A stretch of DNA of 64,000 nucleotides from Mangrovimonas futianensis (GTDB taxonomy: Bacteria > Bacteroidota > Bacteroidia > Flavobacteriales > Flavobacteriaceae), in assembly GCF_021245805.1 (NCBI RefSeq), contig NZ_JAJJNF010000006.1, positions 186,001-250,000 of the forward strand, given 5' to 3'. The notes beneath the pieces are model-generated. The model ran no database searches. It was not told where the DNA came from and worked only from the letters and a program-made list of their open reading frames with translations. Shown in pieces: positions 32,817 to 42,513 of the stretch. The position numbers and the translations under genes were made by a program. The number at the start of each line of letters is the position of its first letter. The stretch's first letter is position 1.

Positions 32817-34544
32817 TTAATTCAGGTTCATATCTTTTAGAATAGCGTCGATTTTCGCTTCCAATTTTTGTTCCGCTTTATCAAAATTTGACACTTTGTC
32901 CAGTTTTCCGTTGACACTAATATAAAATTTGATCTTTGGTTCTGTCCCACTTGGTCTTAATGCGATTTTACTTCCATCTTCAGTATAATAAATCAATACA
33001 TTGGATTTTGGAATATCAATAGATGTTTCTTTTCCCGTAGCCATGTCTTTGGAAACCGATAGCTGGTAGTCCTCCACTTTAGTAACAGGGCTGTCATTAA
33101 CTTCTTTAAGTGGGTTTTCTCGAGCATCTATCATCATTTGTTTGATTTCCTGGGCGCCTTCAATTCCCTTTTTGGTCATGGAAATCAAGCGTTCTTTATA
33201 AAATCCATGATCGACATAAAGGGAAAGTAATTTTTCATAGAATGAACCACCCTCAGCCTTAGCTTGAGTAGCTATTTCACAGGCAAGTAGCGTTGAAGTC
33301 ACAGCATCTTTATCTCTAACAAAATCACCAACCATAAATCCGAAACTTTCTTCACCGCCTCCTACAAAACTTTGGTTAGGGAAATCTTTTATCATTTTGG
33401 CAATCCATTTAAAGCCAGTCAATCCTACTTTTAGCTCAACACCATATGCATCTGCGAGCTCTTGCATCATAGGAGTTGAAACAATAGTAGAGCCAATAAA
33501 TTCTTTGCCAGACAACTTGTCTTGTTCTTTCCATTGGTTTAATAAAAAGTCTGTCATGACAACCATAGTCTGGTTACCATTAAGCAAAACCAATTCATTA
33601 TTTAAATTTCTCACGGCAACTCCTAAGCGGTCACTGTCTGGATCTGTACCAATAACTATGTCAGCATTGACTTTTTGGGCCAATTCCAAAGCCATTTTTA
33701 AGGCAGCAGGCTCCTCGGGGTTTGGCGATGCTACCGTTGGAAAGTCGCCATCAGGGACTTTCTGTTCCTCCACAATATGAACATTTTTATATCCGGCTTG
33801 TTTTAAGGTTTCAGGAATGGTTGTGATGGATGTCCCATGCAAGGAAGTGAAAACAATGGTTAAATTGTCTTTAGCCTTTTCTGTTGTGAAATTGGCATTT
33901 TCAACAGATGCTTTGATAAAGGCATCGTCCACACCTTTTCCTATATATTGTATTAAATCAGAATTAGATCCAAACCTAATTTCCGAATAATCCAAAGCGT
34001 TGATTTCTTCTATAATTTCACCATCTTGGGGAGGGACTAATTGTCCGCCGTCCTGCCAGTAAACCTTGTAACCATTATATTCTGGTGGGTTGTGGGAAGC
34101 TGTAAGTACGATACCGCATTGACAGTCTAAATATTTAACTGCAAATGAAAGTTCGGGAGTTGGTCTTAAATCTTCAAATAAAAAAACCTTGATTCCATTA
34201 GCAGAAAACACGTCAGCTACTACCTTGGCTAAAGTTTTGCTATTATGTCTGCAATCATAAGCAATAGCTACTTTGATTCCTCCTTGAGGGAATGATTTAT
34301 GTAGATAATTACTTAAACCTTGTGTGTTTTTACCCAAGGTATATTTGTTGATTCTGTTAGTTCCTAATCCCATGACACCTCGCATGCCACCTGTACCAAA
34401 TTCCAAATCTTTATAGAAACTTTCTTCCAGCTCCTTAGGATTTGAAGCCATTAAATCTTTGATTTCTTTTTGGGTTTCCTTGTCAAATGATGGGGTTAAC
34501 CATGTGTTTATTCTGTCAAGTAATTCAGGTTCAAAGTGTGTCAT
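32817..34544 (-). CDS. Phosphoglucomutase/phosphomannomutase family enzyme
   Basis: The protein has 575 residues, the length of the longer bacterial PGM/PMM group. Signatures in order are the phosphoserine loop TASHNPPEYNGYKVYW (near 150), the metal loop GTDPDSDRLGVAV, the sugar-binding GGGEESFGFMVGDFVRDKDAV, and the phosphate-binding RPSGTEPKIKFYI near the C-terminus. It interconverts hexose 1- and 6-phosphates for glycogen or envelope sugar synthesis. It is followed at 4 bp by the ABC exporter gene. Confidence 0.95.
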   Translation of the reverse strand: MTHFEPELLDRINTWLTPSFDKETQKEIKDLMASNPKELEESFYKDLEFGTGGMRGVMGLGTNRINKYTLGKNTQGLSNYLHKSFPQGGIKVAIAYDCRHNSKTLAKVVADVFSANGIKVFLFEDLRPTPELSFAVKYLDCQCGIVLTASHNPPEYNGYKVYWQDGGQLVPPQDGEIIEEINALDYSEIRFGSNSDLIQYIGKGVDDAFIKASVENANFTTEKAKDNLTIVFTSLHGTSITTIPETLKQAGYKNVHIVEEQKVPDGDFPTVASPNPEEPAALKMALELAQKVNADIVIGTDPDSDRLGVAVRNLNNELVLLNGNQTMVVMTDFLLNQWKEQDKLSGKEFIGSTIVSTPMMQELADAYGVELKVGLTGFKWIAKMIKDFPNQSFVGGGEESFGFMVGDFVRDKDAVTSTLLACEIATQAKAEGGSFYEKLLSLYVDHGFYKERLISMTKKGIEGAQEIKQMMIDARENPLKEVNDSPVTKVEDYQLSVSKDMATGKETSIDIPKSNVLIYYTEDGSKIALRPSGTEPKIKFYISVNGKLDKVSNFDKAEQKLEAKIDAILKDMNLN

Positions 34545-34612
34545 GATTGATTCAATTTATTTTTGTAAAAATAAGAAATTACCTTGGCTTATGGAGTTAT
34601 AGGATATAAAAC

Positions 34613-35563
34613 CTAAAGTACATTTAATTTTTCCTTAATGAGGTAGCGTTTTTTATCTGGTCGGTTTCTTAAAATGAGTTCTCCTAAAAACCCGGCAACA
34701 AAAAACTGAGTCCCAATGACCATTGTGGCCAGTGCCAAATAGAATTGAGGTCTTTGGGTGATGAGTCTTCCCTGCGGATGAAGAAATAATTTATCAATTC
34801 CTAAATACAATGAAAACCCAAATCCTATAGCAAACATCAACACCCCTAAAGCACCAAAAAGATGCATGGGACGTCTACCAAATCGAGATAAAAACCAAAT
34901 AGTGATTAAATCTAAAAAACCATTTATAAATCGATCCATACCAAATTTGGTCTGACCATATTTTCTAGCTTGATGCTGTACTATCTTTTCGCCGATGTTT
35001 GAAAAGCCCGCCGTCTTTGCTAAAACGGGAATGTAGCGGTGCATTTCACCACTGACATCAATATTTTTTACAACCGTTTTCTTGTAAGCTTTCAGTCCGC
35101 AGTTAAAATCGTGTAATTTTACTCCTGATGTTTTTCTGGCTGCCCAATTGAAAAGCTTGGAAGGAAGGTTTTTTGAAATGACGGAATCATATCTTTTTTT
35201 CTTCCATCCCGAAACCATATCATAATGTTGGTTTTGAACCATATCATACAACTCAGGGATTTCTTCTGGATTGTCTTGTAAATCAGCATCCATGGTAATG
35301 ATGACATCGCCTTGTGCTAATTCAAAACCGGCATGTAAAGCTTGCGATTTTCCAAAATTCTTAAGGAATTGAATGCCTTTAACCTGTGGATTATTGTTAG
35401 AAAGCTGATTGATTATGTCCCACGATCTATCAGTACTGCCGTCATCAATAAAAAGGATTTCGTATGAAAAGCGATTGGATTGCATAACGCCTGCAATCCA
35501 ATCATATAATTCAATTAAAGATTCTTCTTCATTTAAAAGAGGTATGACTACCGATATGTTCAT
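34613..35563 (-). CDS. GT2 glycosyltransferase, polyisoprenyl-phosphate sugar transferase type
   Basis: The protein has 316 residues. An N-terminal GT-A domain has VVIPLLNEEESLIELYDWI, FIDDGSTDRSWDII and the DxD motif in ITMDADLQDNPEEIPEL. The C-terminus has two transmembrane segments (about 232-256 and 270-292), the DPM1/GtrB/ArnC-like arrangement. Such enzymes move a sugar to undecaprenyl phosphate on the inner face of the membrane. It lies between the DUF4199 gene (41 bp upstream) and the phosphohexomutase (68 bp downstream), consistent with an envelope glycan or lipid cluster. Confidence 0.9.
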   Translation of the reverse strand: MNISVVIPLLNEEESLIELYDWIAGVMQSNRFSYEILFIDDGSTDRSWDIINQLSNNNPQVKGIQFLKNFGKSQALHAGFELAQGDVIITMDADLQDNPEEIPELYDMVQNQHYDMVSGWKKKRYDSVISKNLPSKLFNWAARKTSGVKLHDFNCGLKAYKKTVVKNIDVSGEMHRYIPVLAKTAGFSNIGEKIVQHQARKYGQTKFGMDRFINGFLDLITIWFLSRFGRRPMHLFGALGVLMFAIGFGFSLYLGIDKLFLHPQGRLITQRPQFYLALATMVIGTQFFVAGFLGELILRNRPDKKRYLIKEKLNVL

Positions 35564-35604
35564 TAAATTTCCTTGATTTTGGAATCCGATTCAAAAATAG
35601 AAAA

Positions 35605-36135
35605 TTATTCTTCGTTAGGATTGTTTTTTTTGACGATTAAGGCCACTATGACCCCTATAACACCATAGAATAAAATTCTCCATACATAGGCTTGTAATTG
35701 TGCAACCAAGGAGAAATTGTCCTTTTTCTCAGCTTCTACCAAGGCTTCTTGAATGACATCTTGTGGAGCTCCAAATCGTTCCATGGTTTGTTTGGTGAGT
35801 AGTAATATTTGCTCATTTAAATATTTGGCCGCATCTGGATCAACAAAGGTGAAAATGACGATGCCCACAATTGAGGAAATGGCTGTTCCAATAGCTATGG
35901 TTATAAAATAGGAGCTAAATGCTTCCTTAAAAGTTAGATAGCCACCAGACTTTCTTTTGACTTGAATAGCAGAGAAAGTACTATAGCCTACCGCTAATAA
36001 AAAGAGAAGAATACCTAGCCACCATTCTGTAAAAAGATCTAAATTTACAGCGTAAATTAATACGGTTATTACAGACAAAATAAGCCCTAAAACAAGGCCA
36101 TTATTTATTGAAATAGATTTAAGTGATTTTTCCAT
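35605..36135 (-). CDS. DUF4199 family membrane protein
   Basis: The protein has 176 residues with four hydrophobic segments (about 12-29, 36-55, 72-95 and 150-168), a conserved GGYLTFKEAFSSYF segment after the second, and a charged extramembrane loop (about 100-145). This matches the Bacteroidetes-specific DUF4199 family of unknown function, often encoded next to a GT2 enzyme as here. It is the first gene of the minus-strand cluster and divergent to rpmE2. Confidence 0.82.
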   Translation of the reverse strand: MEKSLKSISINNGLVLGLILSVITVLIYAVNLDLFTEWWLGILLFLLAVGYSTFSAIQVKRKSGGYLTFKEAFSSYFITIAIGTAISSIVGIVIFTFVDPDAAKYLNEQILLLTKQTMERFGAPQDVIQEALVEAEKKDNFSLVAQLQAYVWRILFYGVIGVIVALIVKKNNPNEE

Positions 36136-36226
36136 TTTATTAGGGATTTAGTTGATTAACGCTAGTTAGTAAACAAAGATAGCAAAACGTTACAGAAAAA
36201 TTTAAAAATAAAATTTGTAAAAATTA

Positions 36227-36256
36227 TTGCAGATAATATAAAAATACTTAAATTTG
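36227..36256 (+). promoter_or_regulatory. Predicted rpmE2 promoter
   Basis: TTG (36227-36229), a 19-nt spacer, then TAAATTTG (36249-36256): a full Bacteroidetes -33/-7 promoter. The start codon is 38 nt downstream. Confidence 0.75.
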
Positions 36257-36294
36257 CACCTCGAATTTTTGAATAGAAACAAAAGCAGTTAGCG

Positions 36295-36546
36295 ATGAAA
36301 AAAGATATACATCCAGAAAATTATAGAGTAGTAGCTTTTAAAGACATGTCTAATGAGGACGTTTTCCTTACGAAATCTACGGCTAGAACAAATGAGACTA
36401 TTGAAGTTGATGGTGTTGAATATCCTTTAGTTAAAATGGAGATTTCTAGAACATCTCATCCTTACTACACTGGTAAATCTAAATTGGTAGATACTGCAGG
36501 ACGTATCGATAAATTTAAAAACAAATACGCTAAATTCAAGAAGTAA
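36295..36546 (+). CDS. rpmE2: 50S ribosomal protein L31, type B
   Basis: The protein has 83 residues: MKKDIHPENYRVVAFKD start, then TRTNETIEV-like and SHPYYTGKSKLVDTAGRIDKF near the C-terminus. The four zinc cysteines of type A L31 are absent, so this is the zinc-independent type B. It has its own promoter and terminator. Confidence 0.97.
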   Translation: MKKDIHPENYRVVAFKDMSNEDVFLTKSTARTNETIEVDGVEYPLVKMEISRTSHPYYTGKSKLVDTAGRIDKFKNKYAKFKK

Positions 36547-36568
36547 TTTAGTCATACAATATTATCTT

Positions 36569-36601
36569 AAAAGCCTTTCCATTTGTGAAAGGCTTTTTTT
36601 A
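36569..36601 (+). terminator. Terminator of rpmE2
   Basis: Stem AAAAGCCTTTC / GAAAGGCTTTT with a 7-nt loop and a T run. It lies 22 bp after the L31 stop and decides that the next gene starts at 36624, not at the GTG (36585) inside the loop. Confidence 0.88.
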
Positions 36602-36623
36602 TTTTTACAGAAAGTACTTAGCC

Positions 36624-37799
36624 ATGAACTACATCCTTTTTGACGGGCCGTCACGCAATAAATTATTACCTTTTACTTATACTAGGCCCGTGGCGGATAT
36701 CCGCGTAGGGATAATGACCATTAGGGAAAAATGGGAGTCTTATTTAGAATGTACTACTACCACGGTTACCGAGGACTACCTTTCAGAAAAATTCCCAATG
36801 GTAGAAATGGAAAATAACGTTATGATTAATGCGTCATTTCTTCCAACTCAGGAATTGGTTGAAATGATCAAGAATCTTGAAGAAAACCAAGCGATTTTTA
36901 ATGATGAAGATGTGATTGCTTTTTTCGCCAAAGAATCACAAGAAGAAATTGATTTTGACACCTACGAAGCTTTTGAATATCAGGAGAATGTTGTAAAGAT
37001 TGATAATACTTGGGATATCTTTTCAAAAAATGGTTTAGCCATAGTTAATGATTTTGAAATTTTGACTAAGAATAGAAGGTCGCAACCTATTCCTTCTACG
37101 GTAAATACTATTGCAGCAGAGAATATTTTTATAGAAGAGGGAGCCAAATTGGAATTCGTGACTTTAAATGCCTCATCTGGGCCTATTTATATAGGAAGAG
37201 ATGCAGAAATCATGGAAGGCAGCATTATAAGAGGTCCTTTCGCATTATGTACTGGATCTACTGTTAAATTGGGCGCTAAGATTTATGGTCCAACCACGGT
37301 TGGGCCTTTCAGTAAAGTAGGCGGAGAGGTGAATAATTCTGTTTTATTTGGATATTCAAATAAGGGGCATGATGGATTTTTGGGTAATTCAGTACTAGGA
37401 GAATGGTGTAATTTGGGTGCTGACACTAATAATTCCAATCTTAAAAACAATTATGCAGAAGTTAGGTTATGGGATTATGAAACTGAAAGATTTGCCAAAA
37501 CAGGACTTCAATTTTGTGGTTTAATGATGGGGGATCATAGCAAATGTGGTATTAATACCATGTTTAATACCGGAACCGTTGTGGGTGTGAGCTCCAATAT
37601 ATTCGGTAGTGGTTTTCCAAGGAATTTTGTTCCTAGTTTTTCATGGGGAGGAAGTAATGGATTTACTTCCTATATGACATCAAAAGCCTTTGAAGTGGCC
37701 AAAGTGGTTATGGCAAGGAGGGATGTTGAGTTTACTGATCAAGATGCCGATATTCTTACTCATGTTTTTGAAGAATCTAAAAAGTATCGCAGGGATTAA
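36624..37799 (+). CDS. GlmU-like sugar nucleotidyltransferase/left-handed beta-helix protein
   Basis: Starting at the ATG 36624 gives 391 residues (MNYILFDGPSRNKLLPF). The N-terminal region has TRPVADIRVGIMTIREKWE, typical of the Bacteroidetes GlmU-like family. The C-terminal half has hexapeptide-type turns (IYIGRDAEIMEGSIIRGP ... CTGSTVKLGAKIYGPTTVGP) of a left-handed beta-helix. The normal GlmU nucleotide signature (LAAGxGTRM) is missing, so true UDP-GlcNAc pyrophosphorylase activity is doubtful. An acyl- or nucleotidyl-transferase for an unidentified sugar is likely. Confidence 0.85.
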   Translation: MNYILFDGPSRNKLLPFTYTRPVADIRVGIMTIREKWESYLECTTTTVTEDYLSEKFPMVEMENNVMINASFLPTQELVEMIKNLEENQAIFNDEDVIAFFAKESQEEIDFDTYEAFEYQENVVKIDNTWDIFSKNGLAIVNDFEILTKNRRSQPIPSTVNTIAAENIFIEEGAKLEFVTLNASSGPIYIGRDAEIMEGSIIRGPFALCTGSTVKLGAKIYGPTTVGPFSKVGGEVNNSVLFGYSNKGHDGFLGNSVLGEWCNLGADTNNSNLKNNYAEVRLWDYETERFAKTGLQFCGLMMGDHSKCGINTMFNTGTVVGVSSNIFGSGFPRNFVPSFSWGGSNGFTSYMTSKAFEVAKVVMARRDVEFTDQDADILTHVFEESKKYRRD

Positions 37800-37961
37800 G
37801 TGTTAACATAAATGTTAAAATTCTTATTTTGAACGATGAAAGTTTCTATTTTGTAGATGAATTACAATAATAGAAATCCCTAAAAGCTATTTTTAAAAAA
37901 TTCCAGAAGTTTAATCGATCCATTTACTTAACATGGTATGCTTTTTGAAAACACTTAACCT

Positions 37962-38867
37962 ATGAAAAAATACATTTCTTTTTTAACACTGTTTCTATTT
38001 GTTTTTTCTTATGCACAAAAGGAAACTTATCATATTAAAAATATTAAACTCAATGATGAAAAAAGCCATTATGGAGTAAGTTATTTTAAAGATGGCAAAG
38101 TCTTTTTTACTTCTTTTCTTTTAGATGATAAAAACAAAATACGGCTAACCAAGGAGAAGATACCGGTGTTTTCACTTTTTTCTGGAGATATGGATGCAGA
38201 AGGAGAAATATCCAATGTAGAACCTTTTAAGTCTTCTGAAATCTATGAGTTTAATTGCTCAAGCGCTTCTTTTAGTCCTGATAAGAAATATATTTATATC
38301 ACTACCAATTATGTCAATAAAGGGGATGATTATAAAAAAAATAATAAAATTAGAAATTTGCGATTAGAGCGTGGAGAGTATGTGCCTGGTCGCGGTTGGG
38401 TTAATTTTAAAACCTTGCCTTTTTGTGATGACGGGTATTCCTATGGTCATCCGGCTGTAAGTCCCGATGGGTCTTATTTGTACTTCACTGCAAACATTCC
38501 TGAGGCACGTGGTCCGACAGATGTGTTCCGTGTGAGAATCCTCGGAGGAAATGAATATTCTGAAATAGAAAATATTGGCAGGGAAATCAATTCCAATAGA
38601 AAGGATATGTTTCCCTTTGTTAGCAAAGACAACATTCTATACTTTTCCTCAGATAGAGCTGGAGGATACAAAGGTTTAGATGTATATTATTGCCAAATTT
38701 TAGAGGATGGCACTTTTTCAAAGCCCAAATTAATGCCTAAGCCCATTAACAGTGCGGAAGATGATTTTGGGTTTATGCTTTTGGATGATGAAAAATCTGG
38801 ATATTTCTCATCTACTAGGTATGGCGGACAGGGAGAAGATGACATCTACTATTTTACTAAGGATTAA
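37962..38867 (+). CDS. Secreted PD40/WD40-like beta-propeller protein
   Basis: The protein has 301 residues with signal peptide MKKYISFLTLFLFVFSYAQ. Repeats with PDKKYIYIT, SPDGSYLYFTAN, KDNILYFSSDRAGGYKGLDVYY and GYFSSTRYGGQGEDDIYYF are TolB-like PD40 blades. In Bacteroidetes this propeller is usually the N-terminal part of larger OmpA-domain proteins; here the OmpA and carboxypeptidase-like parts are absent and the gene ends normally. It may be a free-standing periplasmic or outer-membrane partner. Its last 11 bp overlap the end of the convergent solute-binding gene. Confidence 0.82.
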   Translation: MKKYISFLTLFLFVFSYAQKETYHIKNIKLNDEKSHYGVSYFKDGKVFFTSFLLDDKNKIRLTKEKIPVFSLFSGDMDAEGEISNVEPFKSSEIYEFNCSSASFSPDKKYIYITTNYVNKGDDYKKNNKIRNLRLERGEYVPGRGWVNFKTLPFCDDGYSYGHPAVSPDGSYLYFTANIPEARGPTDVFRVRILGGNEYSEIENIGREINSNRKDMFPFVSKDNILYFSSDRAGGYKGLDVYYCQILEDGTFSKPKLMPKPINSAEDDFGFMLLDDEKSGYFSSTRYGGQGEDDIYYFTKD

Positions 38868-40494
38868 CATCCTTTTTAACGGACTTTAAGGTTAATAGAT
38901 TAATGGGGTTTATTCCTAAGCCATGAATTCCCTTTCTTGAAAAGCGAACTACTTCGTCATAGAAGAGGACAACAACAGGAATATGTTCCATAACGATTTG
39001 ATCCATTTCAGAATATAGTTGTTGTCTTTTCAAAGGGTCGGACTCTAAATATGCTGCTTCAAATAGGTTATCAAATTCCGTATTTGAATAATGTGCATAG
39101 TTGGGGCCATTCGGGGCAAAGTTAGGGCTGTAAAATAGAGATAGATAATTTTCAGCATCAGGATAATCGGCGACCCAACTTGCTCTAAAAAAGTCCAATT
39201 TACCATTGGCTTTTGAATCCTTGAGGGTAGAAGGAGGAACTACATCAATAACTATATTTAATCCTGCCTTTTGCACCTCTCTTTGGATATACTCACAGAA
39301 ACTTAAGTAATTACTTGTGGTGGTTAAGGTAATAGACGGATTTGAAATTCCAGACTGTAATTTAAATTGATCAATCAAGTCTTTAGCCTTTTTGGGATTG
39401 TATTCAAAACCAATTTGGTTATTGTAACCGGGTAGACCTCTGGGGATAAAACCTCCATCTGCTGGAATTCCTATTCCATTTCTAAGATAAGTGATCATTT
39501 TTTCTCTGTCAAACCCATAATTAATGGCTTTTCGCAACAATTCTGATTGAATTTCAGGAATGTCTGAATCCATGTAGAAAGCGAGATATTCTGTATTTAA
39601 ATAGGGGCCTTTAATCATGCTTACCCTATCTTGATACGACCTTCTTAGTTTTCCTTCAGTCGTTAAAATCTCATCCTTGTAAGATGCGTCTAAACCAGAA
39701 ATATAATCTAGGTTACCTTGAGCAAATTGCAAAAATTCACTTTGTTTATCGGGTAAGAAGGTAATCGCAACAGCTTCTAAATATGGAAGTGACCTGCCTC
39801 TTGAATCTTTTTCAAAGTAATGAGGGTTTTTCCTAAAGACTAATTTTATATTCTCTTCCCATCTCTTAAATTTAAATGGACCTGTTCCAATTGGATGAGA
39901 TCTAAATTCAGAACCATAATGTTCTACGATTTCTCTGGGGACGACACTACAATATTTCATGGTTAACAAGCCAAGAAATGCAGGAAACGGTTGGTTCAGT
40001 TTAATATGTAAGGTAGAATCATTTAAAGCTTCAAAATAATCTACCTTATTCAAGACCCAACTGCCAGGAGAGGCTAGTTGCTTGTCTAAAAGCCTATTGA
40101 AACTATAAACAAAATCTTGAGCCTGTACTAGCCTTGTAGAATCTGTACCAAACAAATCGCTTTTGTGGAAATAAACGTCTTTTCTTAAATGAAATTGGTA
40201 ACTTTTTCCACTATCGGTAACGATCCAATTTTTGGCTATACAGGGTAGCACTTGTAAACTGTCATTCATTTGTACCAGACCATTAAAGAGTTGGTTCGTG
40301 GCCCATATATCAGCCAAATCTTTCGAGAATGCAGGATCTAGGGAGCTGATATTTTTATGTTCATTATATCTAAAAACATCAGAATCCTGGTATGTGTTTT
40401 CTTTGCTTTCACAGGAAAGAATGAATAACCAAACGCAACCGACTGATAGATAGAAAACTAAGTTTGTTAAGTTTATTGAAAGGGGTTTTACCAT
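38857..40494 (-). CDS. Family 5 extracellular solute-binding lipoprotein (peptide ABC type)
   Basis: The protein has 545 residues. The lipobox is LFILSC, with cysteine near residue 28. The body matches DppA/OppA-like binding proteins: SSLDPAFSKDLADIWATNQLFNGL, SYQFHLRKDVYFH, IGTGPFKF, LRKAINYGFDREKMITYLRNG and the C-terminal QLYSEMDQIVMEHIPVVVLFY. It would bind oligopeptides or similar solutes in the periplasm. No permease or ATPase genes adjoin it, so the transporter partner must lie elsewhere, or the protein works alone. Confidence 0.92.
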   Translation of the reverse strand: MVKPLSINLTNLVFYLSVGCVWLFILSCESKENTYQDSDVFRYNEHKNISSLDPAFSKDLADIWATNQLFNGLVQMNDSLQVLPCIAKNWIVTDSGKSYQFHLRKDVYFHKSDLFGTDSTRLVQAQDFVYSFNRLLDKQLASPGSWVLNKVDYFEALNDSTLHIKLNQPFPAFLGLLTMKYCSVVPREIVEHYGSEFRSHPIGTGPFKFKRWEENIKLVFRKNPHYFEKDSRGRSLPYLEAVAITFLPDKQSEFLQFAQGNLDYISGLDASYKDEILTTEGKLRRSYQDRVSMIKGPYLNTEYLAFYMDSDIPEIQSELLRKAINYGFDREKMITYLRNGIGIPADGGFIPRGLPGYNNQIGFEYNPKKAKDLIDQFKLQSGISNPSITLTTTSNYLSFCEYIQREVQKAGLNIVIDVVPPSTLKDSKANGKLDFFRASWVADYPDAENYLSLFYSPNFAPNGPNYAHYSNTEFDNLFEAAYLESDPLKRQQLYSEMDQIVMEHIPVVVLFYDEVVRFSRKGIHGLGINPINLLTLKSVKKDVNP

Positions 40495-40509
40495 TCTTTA
40501 TTTTAGTTG

Positions 40510-40517
40510 TAAATTTG
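40510..40517 (+). promoter_or_regulatory. Predicted mtaB -7 box
   Basis: TAAATTTG fits TAnnTTTG, 52 nt before the mtaB ATG. No TTG lies at the normal -33 distance. Confidence 0.4.
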
Positions 40518-40569
40518 CAGCCATCAAAAATGTAAAGATAAATTTTATTGACCCCATAACAAAAGGGAA

Positions 40570-41898
40570 ATGGAGCAAAAGAAAGTCGCATTTTATACAT
40601 TGGGTTGTAAGCTGAATTTTTCAGAAACCTCTACTATCGCCAGAAACTTTACTAATGAAGGGTTTGAGCGTGTAGATTTTTCTGAGAAAGCAGATATATA
40701 TGTTATTAATACCTGCTCTGTTACCGAGAATGCAGATAAACGATTCAAAACGATCGTGAAACAAGCGCAAAAGGCAAATCCCGATGCTTTTGTTGCTGCA
40801 GTAGGTTGTTATGCTCAATTAAAACCGCAGGAATTAGCAGATGTGGATGGGGTTGATTTGGTTTTGGGGGCTACCGAGAAATTTAAAATTACGGACTATT
40901 TGAATGACCTTTCCAAAAATGATATGGGTGAAGTTCATTCTTGTGAAATTGAGGAAGCCGATTTTTATGTAGGCAGTTATTCCATAGGAGATAGAACAAG
41001 AGCTTTTTTAAAGGTTCAAGACGGATGTGATTACAAATGCACCTATTGCACCATTCCATTGGCCAGAGGGATTTCTAGAAGTGACACCATGGACAATGTA
41101 TTGAAAAATGCTAAAGAGATTTCTGAAAAAGGGATTAAAGAAATTGTCTTGACTGGTGTGAACATTGGAGATTATGGAAAAGGCGAATTTGGAAATAAAC
41201 GTCATGAGCATACATTTCTAGATTTAGTAACCCAACTGGATCAGGTTGAGGGAATAGAAAGATTGCGTATATCTTCCATTGAACCAAATCTTTTAAAAAA
41301 TGAAACCATTGACCTTGTTTCTCGATCAAGAGCCTTTGTGCCTCATTTTCACATTCCTTTGCAAAGTGGTAGCAACGATATATTGAAAAAAATGAAGCGC
41401 AGGTATTTGCGTGAACTTTATGTAGATAGAGTAGCTAAAGTAAGAGAAGTAATGCCACACGCATGTATTGGGGTGGATGTTATAGTTGGGTTCCCTGGGG
41501 AAACGGATGAACACTTTTTAGAAACCTACCATTTCCTAAACGAATTGGATATCTCTTATTTACATGTTTTTACCTATTCGGAGCGGGATAATACAGAGGC
41601 CGCAGAAATGGTGGGTGTGGTGCCCAAAAAGGCCAGAAATAAACGAAGTAAAATGCTTCGGGGTCTTTCCGTTAAAAAGAGGAGAGCATTTTATGAAAGT
41701 CAATTGGGAACGCAGCGGACAGTTTTGTTTGAAGGCGAGAACAAAGAAGGTTATATACATGGCTTTACTGAAAATTACGTTAAGGTAAAGGCGCCCTGGA
41801 ACCCAGAATTAGTCAATACATTACATCCGGTGTCACTTACCGAAATTGATGAAGACGGATTGGTAAGGTTTGATTTTGTGAAAGTTGCGGTGTCTTAA
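40570..41898 (+). CDS. mtaB: tRNA t6A37 methylthiotransferase MtaB
   Basis: The protein has 442 residues of the MiaB/MtaB/RimO radical-SAM methylthiotransferase family. The N-terminal UPF0004 domain has its three cysteines in LGCKLNFSETS, NTCSVTENADKR and VGCYAQ. The radical SAM cluster is DGCDYKCTYCTIPLARG (near 150-165), and a C-terminal TRAM-like domain follows (TVLFEGENKEGYIHGFTENYVKV). NTCSVTxxAD and the lengths point to MtaB rather than MiaB. It converts t6A to ms2t6A at position 37 of tRNAs for ANN codons. Confidence 0.93.
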   Translation: MEQKKVAFYTLGCKLNFSETSTIARNFTNEGFERVDFSEKADIYVINTCSVTENADKRFKTIVKQAQKANPDAFVAAVGCYAQLKPQELADVDGVDLVLGATEKFKITDYLNDLSKNDMGEVHSCEIEEADFYVGSYSIGDRTRAFLKVQDGCDYKCTYCTIPLARGISRSDTMDNVLKNAKEISEKGIKEIVLTGVNIGDYGKGEFGNKRHEHTFLDLVTQLDQVEGIERLRISSIEPNLLKNETIDLVSRSRAFVPHFHIPLQSGSNDILKKMKRRYLRELYVDRVAKVREVMPHACIGVDVIVGFPGETDEHFLETYHFLNELDISYLHVFTYSERDNTEAAEMVGVVPKKARNKRSKMLRGLSVKKRRAFYESQLGTQRTVLFEGENKEGYIHGFTENYVKVKAPWNPELVNTLHPVSLTEIDEDGLVRFDFVKVAVS

Positions 41899-41995
41899 GA
41901 ACGTAATTTCACAGATAATCTAAGAAATTATCCGTTTATCTAATTTTAAAATTGAAAGAGTTTAATTACACTACTTTGGCGGAAATTTCGCCCCA

Positions 41996-42496
41996 ATGAA
42001 ACACTTTATTGTACTTTTTTTAAGCACATTCCTGGTTTTTAATTGTTCAGAGGATCAATCTTCGGAAGAAGAGAAGGTTAACTATGTCTGGAAATTAACA
42101 GAATGGAGTTTAAAGGAGTCTATAGATTTAAACAATGATGGAGAGGCGACAAGCAGCTTTGTTCCAGGCTGTTTAAATGGTTCAAGGATATATTTTTCAG
42201 ATTCTGAAAACGCTTCGGTTTTTATTTCATCGGATGTTACTTTTTATCAAGATCACGAAAGTCTTGATTATGCTATGTCATGCTCTACCTCTTCAGATAG
42301 ACCTGCTGTGGAAATTACATATAGTAAAAATGGAGATGAAATAATATTGAATACACCTGATGGTATTTTTAATGGTTATTTTGAAGGCAATGATTTATTG
42401 GTAGAGATTCCAGAAGGCTTTGAAGTTTTGGATAATGTTACTTTTGAAACTGTTTTGACGATGGATTTAACATTGAAATTTTCCAAAGAGGAATAA
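41996..42496 (+). CDS. Lipocalin-like lipoprotein of unknown function
   Basis: The protein has 166 residues: lipoprotein signal MKHFIVLFLSTFLVFNC (lipobox cysteine at 17) followed by an acidic SEDQSSEEE stretch, which may act as a Bacteroidetes surface-export signal. The mature part (YVWKLTEWSLKESIDLNNDGEAT ... IYFSDSENASVFISS) resembles small flavobacterial lipocalin-like lipoproteins. No function was recognised. Confidence 0.75.
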   Translation: MKHFIVLFLSTFLVFNCSEDQSSEEEKVNYVWKLTEWSLKESIDLNNDGEATSSFVPGCLNGSRIYFSDSENASVFISSDVTFYQDHESLDYAMSCSTSSDRPAVEITYSKNGDEIILNTPDGIFNGYFEGNDLLVEIPEGFEVLDNVTFETVLTMDLTLKFSKEE

Positions 42497-42513
42497 ATAT
42501 GAGTTTTGTATAT

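Noticed and set aside
36585..36623. GTG start for the GlmU-like gene
   Set aside because: It lies within the rpmE2 terminator loop; the ATG at 36624 starts the conserved MNYILFDG sequence.
36624..37799. True bifunctional GlmU
   Set aside because: The nucleotidyltransferase signature LAAGxGTRM is missing; only the GlmU-like family is supported.
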